Made by a program: the position numbers and the translations under genes. From Rhodospirillum sp. (GTDB lineage Bacteria; Pseudomonadota; Alphaproteobacteria; Dongiales; Dongiaceae), in contig PNKY01000001.1 in NCBI GenBank assembly GCA_013822765.1, positions 372,001 through 436,000 of the forward strand: a DNA stretch of 64,000 nucleotides. The letters run 5' to 3'. The notes under the pieces are model-generated. The model was not told where the DNA came from, made no database searches, and saw only the letters and a list, made by a program, of their open reading frames with translations. Positions 42,781 through 52,414 of this stretch are shown here, piece after piece; positions within the stretch are counted from its first letter, which is position 1; the number at the start of each line of letters is the position of its first letter.

Positions 42781-44339
42781 TGTCGTCTGACCGCTCCGCC
42801 ATCGCGGGCGCGCGCCCGAAAGGCAATCTGCTCTTCGAGACCGGAGAGTGGAATTTCGACACCCTGAAGCGGACGTTCGACGCGATCGAGGACATCGCGA
42901 TCAACGAGCTCGGCCTCGATCCGTATCCAGTCCAGGTGGAGATGATCAGCTCCGAGCAGATGCTGGACGCCTATTCCTCCATCGGCATGCCGGTGTTCTA
43001 TCACCACTGGTCGTTCGGCAAGCGCTTCACGCGCGACGAAACCATGTATCGCAAAGGCTATTCCGGCCTCGCCTACGAGATCGTCATCAATTCCAATCCC
43101 TGCGTCTGCTACGTCATGGAAGAGAACACCATGACCATGCAGGCGCTGGTGATGGCGCATGCCGCCTTTGGCCACAACCACTTCTTCAAGAACAACTACC
43201 TGTTCAAGGAATGGACCGACGCGGACGGCATTCTCGACTATCTCAATTTCGCCAAGGCCTATGTCACGCGCTGCGAAGAGCAGCACGGCATCGCCGCGGT
43301 CGAGCGGGTGATCGATGCGGCGCACGCGCTGATGGACAACTCGGTCAATCGCTATGGCCGGCGACCGCGGCCGAGCTTCGCGGCCGAGAAGAAGCGGGCC
43401 GAAGAGCGCCTCGAGCACCAGCGGACGACCTACAACGATCTGTGGCGAACCCTTCCCAAGAAGCCCAAGAGCGAAAGCGTCATCACGCCGGAGATGGAGC
43501 TGGCCCGGCGCAAGCTTGGCCTGCCGGAAGAGAATCTGCTGTATTTCATCGAGAAGTTTTCGCCCAGCCTCAAGGATTGGGAGCGCGAGCTGGTGCGGAT
43601 CGTGCGCAACATCGCGCAGTATTTCTATCCTCAGAAGCAGACCAAGATGATGAACGAGGGCTGCGCGACCTACGTTCACTACCGCATCATGAACCGGCTC
43701 TACGACCTCGGAAAGATCAGCGAAGGCTCGATGCTCGAGTTCCTGTCGAGCCAGGCCAACGTGGTGTTCCAGCCCGATTTCGACGACCGGCGCTATTCCG
43801 GCCTCAACCCCTACGCCCTCGGCTTCAACATGATGTCGGACATCGAGCGCATCGTGACCGCGCCGACGGCGGAAGACCGCGAATACCTGCCGGAGATCGC
43901 CGGCAACGGCGACGTGATGGGGACGCTGAAGACTGTGTGGTCCAACTTCCGCGACGATTCCTGCATCGCGCAGTACCTCAGCCCGAACCTGATGCGCAAG
44001 ATGCGGCTGTTCAAGCTGGCCGATCAGAACGAGGCGCCGCACTACCTGGTCGATGCGATCCATGACGAGCGCGGCTATGCCCGGGTGCGCCGCTCGCTGG
44101 CGCGCCAGTATGATCCGGGCGAGCGCGATCCCAACATCCAGGTCGCCGACGTTGACCTCAAGGGCAGCCGGCGCCTGGTGCTGACGCATCAGCTCCACAA
44201 CGACGTGCCGCTGGCGGAGGACAATGCCCGCGCCGTCCTCGGTTATGTCGCCGACCTCTGGGGCTATGACGTGCAGCTGCTCGGGATCGGCGCCAACGAC
44301 GTCACCAAATACCAGTACGACGCTTCGCCGCGCGGCTGA
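42780..44339 (+). CDS. SpoVR-like protein (YcgB family)
   Basis: A 519-residue SpoVR/YcgB protein. Typical segments: LDPYPVQVEMISSEQMLDAY, IGMPVFYHHWSFGKRF, YEIVINSNPCVCYVMEENT, MAHAAFGHNHFFKNN, MMNEGCATYVHYRIM and FDDRRYSGLNPYALGF. The several His and Glu residues in the HAAFGHNHFF and NEGCATYVHY segments look like metal ligands. The family was named from Bacillus spore-cortex formation, but in proteobacteria it accompanies PrkA and YeaH. The ATG at 42780 uses the A of the yeaH stop. Confidence 0.93.
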   Translation: MSSDRSAIAGARPKGNLLFETGEWNFDTLKRTFDAIEDIAINELGLDPYPVQVEMISSEQMLDAYSSIGMPVFYHHWSFGKRFTRDETMYRKGYSGLAYEIVINSNPCVCYVMEENTMTMQALVMAHAAFGHNHFFKNNYLFKEWTDADGILDYLNFAKAYVTRCEEQHGIAAVERVIDAAHALMDNSVNRYGRRPRPSFAAEKKRAEERLEHQRTTYNDLWRTLPKKPKSESVITPEMELARRKLGLPEENLLYFIEKFSPSLKDWERELVRIVRNIAQYFYPQKQTKMMNEGCATYVHYRIMNRLYDLGKISEGSMLEFLSSQANVVFQPDFDDRRYSGLNPYALGFNMMSDIERIVTAPTAEDREYLPEIAGNGDVMGTLKTVWSNFRDDSCIAQYLSPNLMRKMRLFKLADQNEAPHYLVDAIHDERGYARVRRSLARQYDPGERDPNIQVADVDLKGSRRLVLTHQLHNDVPLAEDNARAVLGYVADLWGYDVQLLGIGANDVTKYQYDASPRG

Positions 44340-44363
44340 ATCCGCTTCGCTTCGCAGGTGGGC

Positions 44364-44861
44364 ATGACATCCCGTTCGACCTTGATCGAGGCCGGGCAGA
44401 TCACCTCCCTGCGGGTCGGGTCGATGCATCGCTATTGGCAAAGCAAGTGTCGTGACGGATCGCTGCCGTTGCGGGCGGCGATCGACCCGACCGAAATCCC
44501 TCGATTGCTGCCCTATCTGGTGATTGCCGAAATCGAGGCGTCGCCCATGCGCGTGCGGTATCGCCTGGTCGGCACGCAAGTGGTGGAGGACAACGGATCC
44601 GACTTCACCAATCGTTATCTCGAGGATTGCAACTTCGCGGTCGAGGACCTGCTGCACGAATGCTATCGGCGGCTGGTCGAAACGCAGGCGCCGGTGTTCG
44701 CCTACTATGAATGGCACAAGGAGGAGTGGCAGGGAGCCAAGGGCGCCATCGGTGCGAACGAGACAGGCTTCTTTCCGCTCAGCAGCAACGGCGCGAGGGT
44801 CGATCTCGCGATCTGCCTCGCCGATCCGAATGTGCGTCCCTATCCACCGGGCACGCTCTAG
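44364..44861 (+). CDS. PAS_5-type small PAS protein, copy 1
   Basis: A 165-residue protein. Nearly the whole length is one PAS-like domain of the alphaproteobacterial PAS_5 type: YWQSKCRDGSLPLRAAIDPT, IPRLLPYLVIAEIEASPMRV, RYRLVGTQVVEDNGSDFTNR, YLEDCNFAVEDLLHECYRRL. No output domain is present, so it may act as a free sensor or adaptor. It follows the prkA operon by 24 bases and may belong to it. GTG 44358 is a possible earlier start. A related protein is encoded at 52415-52900. Confidence 0.75.
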   Translation: MTSRSTLIEAGQITSLRVGSMHRYWQSKCRDGSLPLRAAIDPTEIPRLLPYLVIAEIEASPMRVRYRLVGTQVVEDNGSDFTNRYLEDCNFAVEDLLHECYRRLVETQAPVFAYYEWHKEEWQGAKGAIGANETGFFPLSSNGARVDLAICLADPNVRPYPPGTL

Positions 44862-44873
44862 ATCCAAAGAAGA

Positions 44874-44900
44874 AGTCCGGCGGATCGCTTCCGCCGGACT
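44874..44900. terminator. Hairpin terminator between convergent genes
   Basis: A perfect 11-base stem AGTCCGGCGGA/TCCGCCGGACT with loop TCGCT. In the leftward direction it is followed by TTCTTCTTTGG, so it best terminates the tau operon; it can also serve the rightward PAS gene ending at 44861. Confidence 0.8.
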
Positions 44901-44927
44901 ATTGGGGAATCTCTCAGCATATGGGCT

Positions 44928-45794
44928 CTAGACCGGCCGGTCGCCCAGCACCGTCGCGCGGTGCATGCGGCGGTGCTGCGGCCAATAGTCCGCCACCACC
45001 ATGTGCTGGGTCGCACGATTGTCCCAGAACAGGACGTCGCCTGCCTGCCAGCGGTGGCGATAGACGAATTGCGGCTTGGCCTGGTGTCGGATCAGGAACT
45101 CGAGCAGGGCCTGGCTCTCGTCGGCATTGAGGCCTTCGATCGCAGTGGTGAAGCCCTCGTTCACGAACAGGCTCTTGATGCCGGATTCGGGGTGAGTACG
45201 CACCACCGGATGGCTGACCGGCGGGTTGTTCTTGCGGGCATTGTCCCACTTGACGTTGTCCTCGCCGTAATAGGTGCTGGCGCGGAAGCTCTTGCGGAAA
45301 TCATGGGTCGCGCGCAGCCCGTCCAGTAGCGATCGCACCGGCTCCGACAAGGCGGCATAGGCGGCCGCGAGGTCGGCGAACAGGGTATCGCCGCCGGTCT
45401 CCGGGATTACGGCACCGTAGAGGATCGATCCCAGCGGCGGCGTCTCGATGAAGGTCACGTCGGTGTGCCACTCGTCCTTCTCCGGCGGGCGGCTGCGGTC
45501 GTAGTTGAGCACGATGATCTCCTTGAGATCGGCATCGTGGTTGAGCAGCGGATGGATATGCAGCGGCCCGAACCGCGCGGCGAAGTCGCGCTGCTGCGAC
45601 GGCGTGATGCGCTGGCGGCGGAACACCAGCAGCTTGTGCTGGACCAGCGCGTTACGGATCAGGTCGATGGTGTGCTCGCTCTGCTCGCGGGCCAGGTCGA
45701 CATTCTCGACCAGCGCGGCGAAGGTCGGGTTGAGCGGCGTGACCGAGAGGGTGGGAAAGGCTTGCGGCGCGTGGCGCAGGATGACGGTGCTCAT
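44928..45794 (-). CDS. tauD: Taurine/alkylsulfonate 2-oxoglutarate dioxygenase
   Basis: A 288-residue TauD-type enzyme. The Fe(II) ligands are His and Asp in DEWHTDVTFIE and the distal His in DNRATQHMVVADYW; the Arg in HRRMHRATVLGD binds 2-oxoglutarate. NHDADLKEIIVLNYD and GGDTLFADLAAAYAAL are family segments. It releases sulfite from a sulfonate. ATG 45794 is preceded by CGGAGA; ATG 45824 would add ten residues. As the last gene of the tauABCD operon its task fits taurine or a similar sulfonate. Confidence 0.87.
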   Translation of the reverse strand: MSTVILRHAPQAFPTLSVTPLNPTFAALVENVDLAREQSEHTIDLIRNALVQHKLLVFRRQRITPSQQRDFAARFGPLHIHPLLNHDADLKEIIVLNYDRSRPPEKDEWHTDVTFIETPPLGSILYGAVIPETGGDTLFADLAAAYAALSEPVRSLLDGLRATHDFRKSFRASTYYGEDNVKWDNARKNNPPVSHPVVRTHPESGIKSLFVNEGFTTAIEGLNADESQALLEFLIRHQAKPQFVYRHRWQAGDVLFWDNRATQHMVVADYWPQHRRMHRATVLGDRPV

Positions 45795-45837
45795 GGAATC
45801 TCCGGGGCTTGGGGTTGTGGGCAATCTAAGCTGCGGG

Positions 45838-46686
45838 TCAGTCCTTGCCCTTCCAGGGCGTCAGCAGACGCTCCAGCAGGCGGACGGCGGCGAGGCAGGT
45901 GAGGGCGAGGGCGGCGATCGAGAAGATGCCGACGAACACCACCTCGGTGACCAGGAACTGCGCCGCCGACAAAGTCATGAAGCCGAGGCCCTTGGTGGCG
46001 GCGACCAGCTCGGCGGCGACCAAGGTTCCCCAGCCGGCGCCGACCGCGATGCGCAGGCCGGTCAGGATCTCCGGCAGCGCGCCGCGCGCGATGACGTGTG
46101 TGAACACCTGCCGCCTGGTGGCGCCGAGCGACAGCGCTGCCTGGATGCGGCCTTCCGACACCGAGCGTACGCCGGCCTGCGCCGACACGACGATCGGCGC
46201 CAGCATGGCGAGGGTGATGAGCGCGATCTTGGCGGTCTCGCCGATGCCGAGCCAGATGATGATCAGCGGCAGATAGGCGAGCGGCGGGATTGGCCAATAG
46301 AAGCTGATCGGCGGATCGAACACCCCGCGCACCCAGCGGTTGATGCCCATGGCGAGGCCGAGCGGAATGCCGACGCCGGCGGCGATGACAAACGCGGTCA
46401 GCACGCGGAACAGGCTGGTGCCGGCATGCTCCGCCAGGGTGGCGTTGGAGAAACCGTCGGTCGCGACGATCGCGAACTGCCGCAGCACCGTGACCGGCGA
46501 GGGCAGGAACAACGCGGGGGCGAGCTGGAACTCGCTCGCCAGCGTCCAGGCGGCGAGCAGGCCGAGAGACGAATAGAGCCCGATCGGCAGGCGGCGCAGA
46601 GCCGCGAACGGGCGGAAGGGCGCGACGTCGGTGGCGGCGTCGCGCTGCAGCGCCTCACGCCGCGCGGTCAAGCTGAGGTCGCTCAT
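45838..46686 (-). CDS. tauC: Taurine/sulfonate ABC transporter permease
   Basis: A 282-residue permease with six hydrophobic segments, from [20 protein letters not shown] to the C-terminus. The EAA loop reads [22 protein letters not shown], written in part as [19 protein letters not shown]. The SsuC/TauC signature region [20 protein letters not shown] is clear. It works with the TauB ATPase, whose gene overlaps its start by 32 bases. ATG 46686 fits the normal N-terminal length; the open frame further upstream is inside tauB. Confidence 0.9.
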   Translation of the reverse strand: MSDLSLTARREALQRDAATDVAPFRPFAALRRLPIGLYSSLGLLAAWTLASEFQLAPALFLPSPVTVLRQFAIVATDGFSNATLAEHAGTSLFRVLTAFVIAAGVGIPLGLAMGINRWVRGVFDPPISFYWPIPPLAYLPLIIIWLGIGETAKIALITLAMLAPIVVSAQAGVRSVSEGRIQAALSLGATRRQVFTHVIARGALPEILTGLRIAVGAGWGTLVAAELVAATKGLGFMTLSAAQFLVTEVVFVGIFSIAALALTCLAAVRLLERLLTPWKGKD

Positions 46687-47467
46687 GGCGGCGTCTCCCG
46701 GTGTCGTGGATGAGGGTACGGATCTCTTCGCGCAGCGCGATGAAGGCGGGATCGCTGCGCACGGCGGCGGCATCTTCGCCCTGGGCGAAGCGCTGCACGA
46801 AATCGAGGCTGTAGCGCCGGACGATCCGGCCCGGGCGCGGCGACATCACCACGATCTCGGTGCCGAGGAACAAGGCCTCCTCGATCGCATGGGTGATGAA
46901 GAAGATGGTCTTGCGCGTCCGTTCCCACACGTCGACCAGCAGCTCCTGCATCGTCTCGCGGGTGAGGGAATCGAGCGCGCCGAACGGCTCGTCCATCAGC
47001 AGGACCTTGGGATCTGTGGCAAGCGCCCGCGCCAGGCCGACGCGCTGGCGCATGCCGCCTGAGAGCTGGTGCGGCGAGGCAGTGGCGAAATCGCCCAGCT
47101 CCACCAGGTCGAGAAGTTCGGCTGCGCGGGCGTGCCGCGCAGCCGAGTTCCATCCCTGGAGCCGCAGCCCGAACGCGACGTTGTCGCGCACGTTCAGCCA
47201 GGGATAGAGCGTGTCCTTCTGGAACACGACACCGCGATCACGGCCCGGCCCTTCGATCGGCCGGCCGTCGAAGGTGGCGCGGCCGCCGGTCAGCGGCTGG
47301 AAGCCCGCCATCACGTTCAACAGCGAGGTCTTGCCGCAGCCCGACGCGCCAAGGGCCACCACCAGCCCGCCTTGCGGGATCTCCAGCGTGACGTCCGCCA
47401 GCGCCTGGACCGTGCTCTGGTCCTTGCCTCTGTACGTCACGCTGCCGTGCTCGATCGCGAGTGCCAT
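46655..47467 (-). CDS. tauB: Taurine/sulfonate ABC transporter ATPase
   Basis: A 270-residue ATPase. Walker A is GASGCGKTS, the Q loop is [13 protein letters not shown], the signature is [15 protein letters not shown], Walker B is [12 protein letters not shown] and the H loop is [12 protein letters not shown]. The [11 protein letters not shown] and SPRPGRIV segments are typical of the nitrate/sulfonate/taurine class. ATG 47467 starts 10 bases after the tauA stop. The C-terminus extends past the tauC start, an overlap of 32 bases. Confidence 0.92.
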   Translation of the reverse strand: MALAIEHGSVTYRGKDQSTVQALADVTLEIPQGGLVVALGASGCGKTSLLNVMAGFQPLTGGRATFDGRPIEGPGRDRGVVFQKDTLYPWLNVRDNVAFGLRLQGWNSAARHARAAELLDLVELGDFATASPHQLSGGMRQRVGLARALATDPKVLLMDEPFGALDSLTRETMQELLVDVWERTRKTIFFITHAIEEALFLGTEIVVMSPRPGRIVRRYSLDFVQRFAQGEDAAAVRSDPAFIALREEIRTLIHDTGRRRHERPQLDRAA

Positions 47468-47477
47468 GGTCGTGCGC

Positions 47478-48491
47478 CTAGTTGGAGGCGAGGGTTGCCG
47501 AGACAAAACGCGGGTCGATGAAGGCCGAGTAATCATCGAGCACCGTGGTGATCTTCTGCTGTTCCTTGAGGAACTCGGCGGTGTCGTGCAGCACCTGGGC
47601 CAGCTTGCTATCCTTGCCGCCGCCCAGCCAATTGGCGCTCGCCTGTTCGCTCGCCGGCACATAGACCGAGACGGCGATGCGACCCGCGATGTCCTCCGGC
47701 TTCGCGCCGCTGAACTTGGCCAGGGCCTGCACGTTCTCCGACTCGGGTGCCCAGCTGCCGGGGTTCTGCGCCAGGTCGTGATAGTATTTGTCGACGATGC
47801 CGACGAAGCTCTGCAGGAATGCCGGCTGGTCCTTGATCACATCGGCGGTGGCGACCAAGGCGCCGAAGGTGACGGCGCCGCGTTCGGCCGCTTCCTTGGC
47901 GGTCAGCAGCCGCTTGCCGCTCTCGAGCAGCTTGCCGAGCGCGGGATCCCACACGAATGCCGCGTCGATGTCGCCACGCTGCCACGCCGCCACGATCTCC
48001 GGCTGCGGAATGGCCAGCACCGTCGCCTCATCCGGCTTGATGCCAAGCTGCTTCAGCGTGCTCAGCAGCATGAAATGGTCGGTCGAGACCGGCGCGGCTG
48101 CCAGGCGCTTGCCCTTCAGGTCCTCCAGCGTCTCGATGCCACTGCCGTTGCGGGCGACCAGCGCTTCGTCCTCGCCCGCCGCGCCGCTGATGTAGATCGC
48201 CTTGACGTCGATGCCCTTGCTGGTCGAGGCGGCAAAGGGGCTGGAGCCGACGTCGCCGATCTGCACGTCGCCGGACGCGATGGCGGCGAAGATCTCGGCG
48301 CCGGAATTGAACTGCCGGAACTCGACCTGGACGCCGGGGATCTTCTGGATCTCGCCGGACGCGACCGCGCGCACGAAGGGCGAGAAGCCGGTCTGGTAGG
48401 CGATGGTGATGGTCTCGTCGGCCTGGGCGAGGCTGGCCTGCAAGCCGATGCCGAGCACGAGAAAGGCAAGTGTGTTGCGAATTCTGGACAT
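47478..48491 (-). CDS. tauA: Taurine/sulfonate ABC transporter, periplasmic binding protein
   Basis: A 337-residue binding protein. A signal peptide ([19 protein letters not shown]) is followed by [14 protein letters not shown]. TauA-type segments are [37 protein letters not shown] and [22 protein letters not shown] 48491 has GGAGA 8 bases upstream; ATG 48503 is a possible earlier start. It is the first gene of the operon. Just upstream is a strong palindrome at 48505-48525. Confidence 0.9.
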   Translation of the reverse strand: MSRIRNTLAFLVLGIGLQASLAQADETITIAYQTGFSPFVRAVASGEIQKIPGVQVEFRQFNSGAEIFAAIASGDVQIGDVGSSPFAASTSKGIDVKAIYISGAAGEDEALVARNGSGIETLEDLKGKRLAAAPVSTDHFMLLSTLKQLGIKPDEATVLAIPQPEIVAAWQRGDIDAAFVWDPALGKLLESGKRLLTAKEAAERGAVTFGALVATADVIKDQPAFLQSFVGIVDKYYHDLAQNPGSWAPESENVQALAKFSGAKPEDIAGRIAVSVYVPASEQASANWLGGGKDSKLAQVLHDTAEFLKEQQKITTVLDDYSAFIDPRFVSATLASN

Positions 48492-48504
48492 GAGTTTCTC
48501 CATG

Positions 48505-48525
48505 CGCGCGATTGCGAATCGCGCG
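48505..48525. promoter_or_regulatory. Perfect 9-base inverted repeat before tauA
   Basis: CGCGCGATT-GCG-AATCGCGCG lies 13 bases upstream of the chosen tauA start and overlaps the alternative start at 48503 closely. It could be a leader hairpin that affects translation, or an operator. It does not look like the usual CysB/Cbl target, which is longer and AT-rich. Confidence 0.55.
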
Positions 48526-48721
48526 TTTCAAATCGGATGGCGTGAGTGAGGTGCTGGCCCGGCCTAGAAAGCGGGGACGCAACGTGACTTGCCAAGCATC
48601 AACACATCGCGTCCTCCCTCATTTCACACTGCCGCTGCGATCGAGCTTGCGATTCAAACTTTACGCACTGTGGTTTGCGTCACAACCGAGGAGTTCTCGC
48701 GCAGTGCGAGAGGATAGCTTG

Positions 48722-50179
48722 CTACGCCCGCGCGCGTTGCTGCTCGGCGTCGACACGCGACAACGGCAAGAGGTGCTCGGCCAGCGTCTCGCACGCGATG
48801 CGGATGTCCGGCACGGCGGTGATTTCCCAGAACGTGCCGCGCGTGATCGGCCCGACCGCGAACAGGTCCTTGGCCGGCTTGCCCTTGGCGTCGATCAACG
48901 CGCCCGTGGGCGTGACATCGAGGCCGAGACCGAGCGCATCGGGCCGCGCGGCGCCGCTCGCGATCAAGTCGCGCAGCAGCGGCAGCTCTAGCTTAGAGAG
49001 ATCCGGCGTCAGCGCGGTGCAATCGAGCACGCGCTGCGCGTTGAGCGTGAGGCGGCCATCCTTGCCGCGCGGCCGGATTGCGACCGAGATTTGGTCGGCG
49101 GTCGGAGTCATCGAATCGATGCGCCCCGCGACCACCATCAGCTGCCGGCGTTGGATCGCTTCCAGGATGCGCGACATGACGCGGGTCGCGCTGCGGTGGC
49201 GATGCACGTCCCAATAAGGGCGTAGATGGCGCAGGAAGCGCGCCCGTTCTGCTGTTGGCATCTCCTGCCACAGGCGCTGGGTGTGCGAGCGCAGGCCGTC
49301 GATCACGATGCGCCAGTCATGGCCTTGCGATGCCGCTTCGCGCGTGGCGGCACGAATGTGGCGCAGCAGCTGCAAGACATTGTGGCCCTGGGGTGGCGTA
49401 TCGAATTGCCAGGGCCGCGGCAGATCGTCCATGCCGGCACTGAGATGCAGCCGCGGCAGCAATCCGCGGCGCGAGACGGCGACGATGCGCCCCTTGTGGC
49501 CGCGGTCCAGCAGCGAGATGATGGTATCGACCATGGTCAGGCCGCTGCCCAGCACGACCACGTCGGATTGCTGATCGAGATCCTTGAGCGCCTTCTCGTC
49601 CCACGGATTGCCGATGATCGCGCCCTTGTTCTTGGACGGCAGCAGGTTGCCGGTCGCCAGCACGCAGCGATCGACCGGCAGCTTTCGTCCGACGCCCAGC
49701 TCCACCGACAGCGGTTTGCCGCGGCCCTTGGCCGGCTCGCGATGGACCTGCACCACTTCGTCCGTCACCAGATAAAGGTTGGCGCCATGGCCGCGGCGCC
49801 AGATCTCCTCGCCCAGCTGCTGCTGGATGTAGGAACCATAGAGCCCGCGCGGCACGAAGGTGGTGACGGTCGGGTACTCGTTGAGCAAGGCCTGGGTCGC
49901 CTTGGGCAGGCGGCGCAGCCACTGCACGAAATGATCGGGCTGATCGGCATAGGCGCTCATGTTGCCGGCGCGGACGTTCAGCAGGTGATTGGGATTGCCG
50001 GTGGAATAGGCGAGGCCCCGGCCAAACTGGGCGTTGCGCTCGATCAGGTAGATCCGGTCGCCCGGCTGGCAGCGCTGCAACAGGTGGAGCGCTAAGAGCG
50101 ATCCGGTGAAGCCCGCGCCGATGATCGCGATGTCTTGCGGACGTTTGTGCTTGGCGTCTTCCCTGGCTGTCGTCGTCAT
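48722..50179 (-). CDS. NAD(P)/FAD-binding protein (COG4529, YdhS-like)
   Basis: A 485-residue flavoprotein. The FAD site is IAIIGAGFTGSLLALHLL. The conserved ERNAQFGRGLAYSTGNPNHL and LLNVRAGNMSAYAD segments are characteristic of the COG4529 group, and a second dinucleotide motif is VVVLGSGLTMVDTIISLLDR. The group has no agreed function; the fold suggests an oxidoreductase or N-hydroxylase. It sits between the tau operon and the sulfate-binding protein gene, all leftward, which hints at a role in sulfur metabolism. ATG 50179 is favoured by GGGGATGG upstream; starts at 50185 and 50191 are close alternatives. Confidence 0.8.
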   Translation of the reverse strand: MTTTAREDAKHKRPQDIAIIGAGFTGSLLALHLLQRCQPGDRIYLIERNAQFGRGLAYSTGNPNHLLNVRAGNMSAYADQPDHFVQWLRRLPKATQALLNEYPTVTTFVPRGLYGSYIQQQLGEEIWRRGHGANLYLVTDEVVQVHREPAKGRGKPLSVELGVGRKLPVDRCVLATGNLLPSKNKGAIIGNPWDEKALKDLDQQSDVVVLGSGLTMVDTIISLLDRGHKGRIVAVSRRGLLPRLHLSAGMDDLPRPWQFDTPPQGHNVLQLLRHIRAATREAASQGHDWRIVIDGLRSHTQRLWQEMPTAERARFLRHLRPYWDVHRHRSATRVMSRILEAIQRRQLMVVAGRIDSMTPTADQISVAIRPRGKDGRLTLNAQRVLDCTALTPDLSKLELPLLRDLIASGAARPDALGLGLDVTPTGALIDAKGKPAKDLFAVGPITRGTFWEITAVPDIRIACETLAEHLLPLSRVDAEQQRARA

Positions 50180-50207
50180 GGCCATCCCCATCTATGAAAT
50201 TCTTTTG

Positions 50208-50253
50208 CCTGAAAAGAGGGCGAGCGCGCCGGTGTCCCTTGTCGCGCGCTCGC
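50208..50253 (-). terminator. Intrinsic terminator after the sulfate-binding protein gene
   Basis: A perfect 10-base stem, GCGAGCGCGC and GCGCGCTCGC, with a 14-base loop. Read leftward it is followed by CCCTCTTTT. It lies 41 bases after the stop of the binding-protein gene and should separate it from the COG4529 gene. Confidence 0.7.
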
Positions 50254-50293
50254 GTCGAAAGCTCCTTCCGTTCGAGAGACCCGATATACGGTC

Positions 50294-51313
50294 TCAGTTG
50301 CCCGGCTTATAGATCTGGTCGAACACCCCGCCATCGTTGAAATGACGTTCCTGCGCGACCTTCCATCCGCCGAAGTCGGCGATGGTGAGGAGATCGATCT
50401 TCGGGAAGTCCTTCTCATGCGCCGCCGCCACCTTCGGATCGGTCGGACGATAGAAGTTCTTCGCGGCCAGCTCCTGGGCCTCCGGCGAATAGAGGTAGTT
50501 CAGGTACGCTTCCGCCTGCTTGCGCGTGCCCTTTTCATCGACGACCTTGTCTACCACCGCGACCGGCGGCTCGGCCAGGATCGACAGGCTGGGAACCACC
50601 AGCTCCACCTTGTCCGGGCCCAACTCCTTGATCGCGAGGAAGGCTTCGTTCTCCCACGCCAGCAACACGTCGCCAATTTCGCGCTGGACGAACGTCGTGG
50701 TGCTGCCGCGCGCACCGGTATCCAGCACCGGCACATGCTTGAACAACTGGCCGACGAATTCCTGCGCCTTGGCGTCATCGCCGCCGCTCTGCTTCAGGGC
50801 GTAGCCCCAGGCCGCGAGATAGTTCCAGCGCGCGCCACCCGAGGTCTTCGGGTTGGGAGTGATGACCTCGACGCCATCCTTCACCAGGTCACCCCAATCG
50901 TGGATGCCCTTGGGGTTGCCCTTGCGCACCAGGAACACGATGGTCGAGGTGTAGGGCGAGGAATTGTGCGGCAGGCGCTTCTGCCAATCGGGCGCGATCA
51001 GCCCGCCCTTTTCGGCGATCTGGTCGATGTCGTAGGCGAGCGCGAGGGTGACCACATCCGCTTCCAGGCCGTCGATCACGGCGCGGGCTTGCTTGCCCGA
51101 TCCGCCGTGGGAGGCCTCGATGGTGAGGTCTTCGCCGGTCTCCTTCTTCCAATGGGCGGCGAACGCTTCGTTATAGGCTTGGTAGAGCTCGCGGGTCGGG
51201 TCGTACGAGACGTTAAGAAGGGTGGTTTCGGCCAGGGCGGCGCTGCTCGCGAACCCCGCGGCGAGCGCCAGCGCGATCACCGATCCCACGATTTTCCTTC
51301 CAGAATTCAACAT
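50294..51313 (-). CDS. sbp: Sulfate/thiosulfate ABC transporter, periplasmic binding protein
   Basis: A 339-residue sulfate-binding protein. The signal peptide ends SSAALAE and is followed by [19 protein letters not shown], the hallmark of Sbp/CysP. Other segments are [40 protein letters not shown] and [14 protein letters not shown], which carry oxyanion contacts. The matching permease and ATPase genes (cysTWA) are not in the window, so it stands alone. The divergent LysR gene shares its control region. Confidence 0.93.
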   Translation of the reverse strand: MLNSGRKIVGSVIALALAAGFASSAALAETTLLNVSYDPTRELYQAYNEAFAAHWKKETGEDLTIEASHGGSGKQARAVIDGLEADVVTLALAYDIDQIAEKGGLIAPDWQKRLPHNSSPYTSTIVFLVRKGNPKGIHDWGDLVKDGVEVITPNPKTSGGARWNYLAAWGYALKQSGGDDAKAQEFVGQLFKHVPVLDTGARGSTTTFVQREIGDVLLAWENEAFLAIKELGPDKVELVVPSLSILAEPPVAVVDKVVDEKGTRKQAEAYLNYLYSPEAQELAAKNFYRPTDPKVAAAHEKDFPKIDLLTIADFGGWKVAQERHFNDGGVFDQIYKPGN

Positions 51314-51359
51314 GTTGGCCTCCGATTTCGGTTCGCGGCGGCGGCTCTCCGCAGCGGCC

Positions 51360-51395
51360 TTGACAGGCAGTGGAACTTTATCTCTACTAATCCAA
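51360..51395 (+). promoter_or_regulatory. Divergent sbp/lysR control region with consensus -35 hexamer
   Basis: TTGACA at 51360-51365 is an exact -35 hexamer in the 124-base gap between the divergent genes. A fair -10 (TACTAA) follows at 19 bases, a slightly long spacer. The surrounding DNA from 51374 to 51420 is AT-rich and could hold LysR-type T-N11-A sites. Confidence 0.4.
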
Positions 51396-51437
51396 TAGAC
51401 AAACTAGAAGAATTTGCGACGAGGGAGAGTTTTTCTT

Positions 51438-52346
51438 ATGGCGAAACGGCCCCGACGCTTGCCTTCTCTCAACGCCCTGCGCGCCTTCTGGGCCGCAGCG
51501 CGCCACCGCAGCTTCGCCGCGGCGGCGGATGAACTTCATGTGACGGCGTCCGCCGTCAGTCTGCAGATCCGCCAGCTCGAGGAAGAGCTGGATTTCAAGC
51601 TGTTCGAACGCACGCCGAAGGGTCTGGTCCTAACACCGCAAGGCGCGCGTTTGCTCCCGGGAATCACCCAGGCGTTCGAGCACCTGAAAGGCACCATCGC
51701 CGCGATCGACGACGGCGCCGCCGGCAAGGGCAGCCTGTCGATCTCGGTCGCGCCGTCCTTTGCCACCAAGTGGTTGCTGCCCCGGCTCGGCGGGTTCCTG
51801 GAGCGCAATCCGGAAATCGAGGTCGACGTCAGGGCCAACATCGACCTCACCGACTTCGCTAGGGATGAGGTCGATCTCGCGATCCGCTTCGGCGCGGGCA
51901 ACTATCCCGGACTACACGTCGAGTTGCTCCTGGAGGACCGGATGTTCCCGGTCTGCAGCCCGGAGCTGCTGATGCGCTACGGCCAGCGCAATCCGATGCG
52001 CGTTTTCGCCGAAGCGCCGCTGTTGCACGACATCAGTGTCGATCGCGATCCGGCGGTGCCGAGCTGGAAGATGTGGTTGAAGGCGAGCGGTCAGGAGGAG
52101 GTCGACTGGCGTAAGGGACCGCGCTTCAACCAGACGGCTCTGGCGCTGGATGCGGCGCTGGCCGGCCTCGGCATCGCGCTGGCGCCGGCGGCGCTAGTGG
52201 CGACCGACCTGGCTGCCGGCCGCCTGGTGCGCCTGGCGAACGAAGAATGGAAAGGCGATTTCGCCTATTACCTCGTCCATCCCGCCGACAAGGCGGAGCT
52301 GCCCCCGTTGCAACGTTTCAAGAGCTGGCTGCGCGCCGCGCTGTGA
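51438..52346 (+). CDS. LysR-family regulator (GcvA-like)
   Basis: A 302-residue regulator. The winged helix is LPSLNALRAFWAAARHRSFA with AAADELHVTASAVSLQIRQL, as in the GcvA subgroup. The effector domain has LSISVAPSFATKWLLPRLGG and DVDLAIRFGAGNYPGL. GcvA-like regulators control many pathways, so the name gives no effector. It is divergent from sbp, which suggests local control of sulfate uptake, although CysB would be the usual sulfur regulator. ATG 51438 matches the normal family N-terminus; the in-frame start 24 bases upstream is less likely. Confidence 0.9.
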   Translation: MAKRPRRLPSLNALRAFWAAARHRSFAAAADELHVTASAVSLQIRQLEEELDFKLFERTPKGLVLTPQGARLLPGITQAFEHLKGTIAAIDDGAAGKGSLSISVAPSFATKWLLPRLGGFLERNPEIEVDVRANIDLTDFARDEVDLAIRFGAGNYPGLHVELLLEDRMFPVCSPELLMRYGQRNPMRVFAEAPLLHDISVDRDPAVPSWKMWLKASGQEEVDWRKGPRFNQTALALDAALAGLGIALAPAALVATDLAAGRLVRLANEEWKGDFAYYLVHPADKAELPPLQRFKSWLRAAL

Positions 52347-52414
52347 CGACGCTGGCGCTGTTGTAACCACAGCGCTAATATAGCGCCGGGGACGTTTCGT
52401 TAGGTTCAATCCAT

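Noticed and set aside
48695..48712. Small hairpin CTCGC-GCAGT-GCGAG after the COG4529 gene
   Set aside because: Only 5 base pairs and no T run; too weak to call a terminator.
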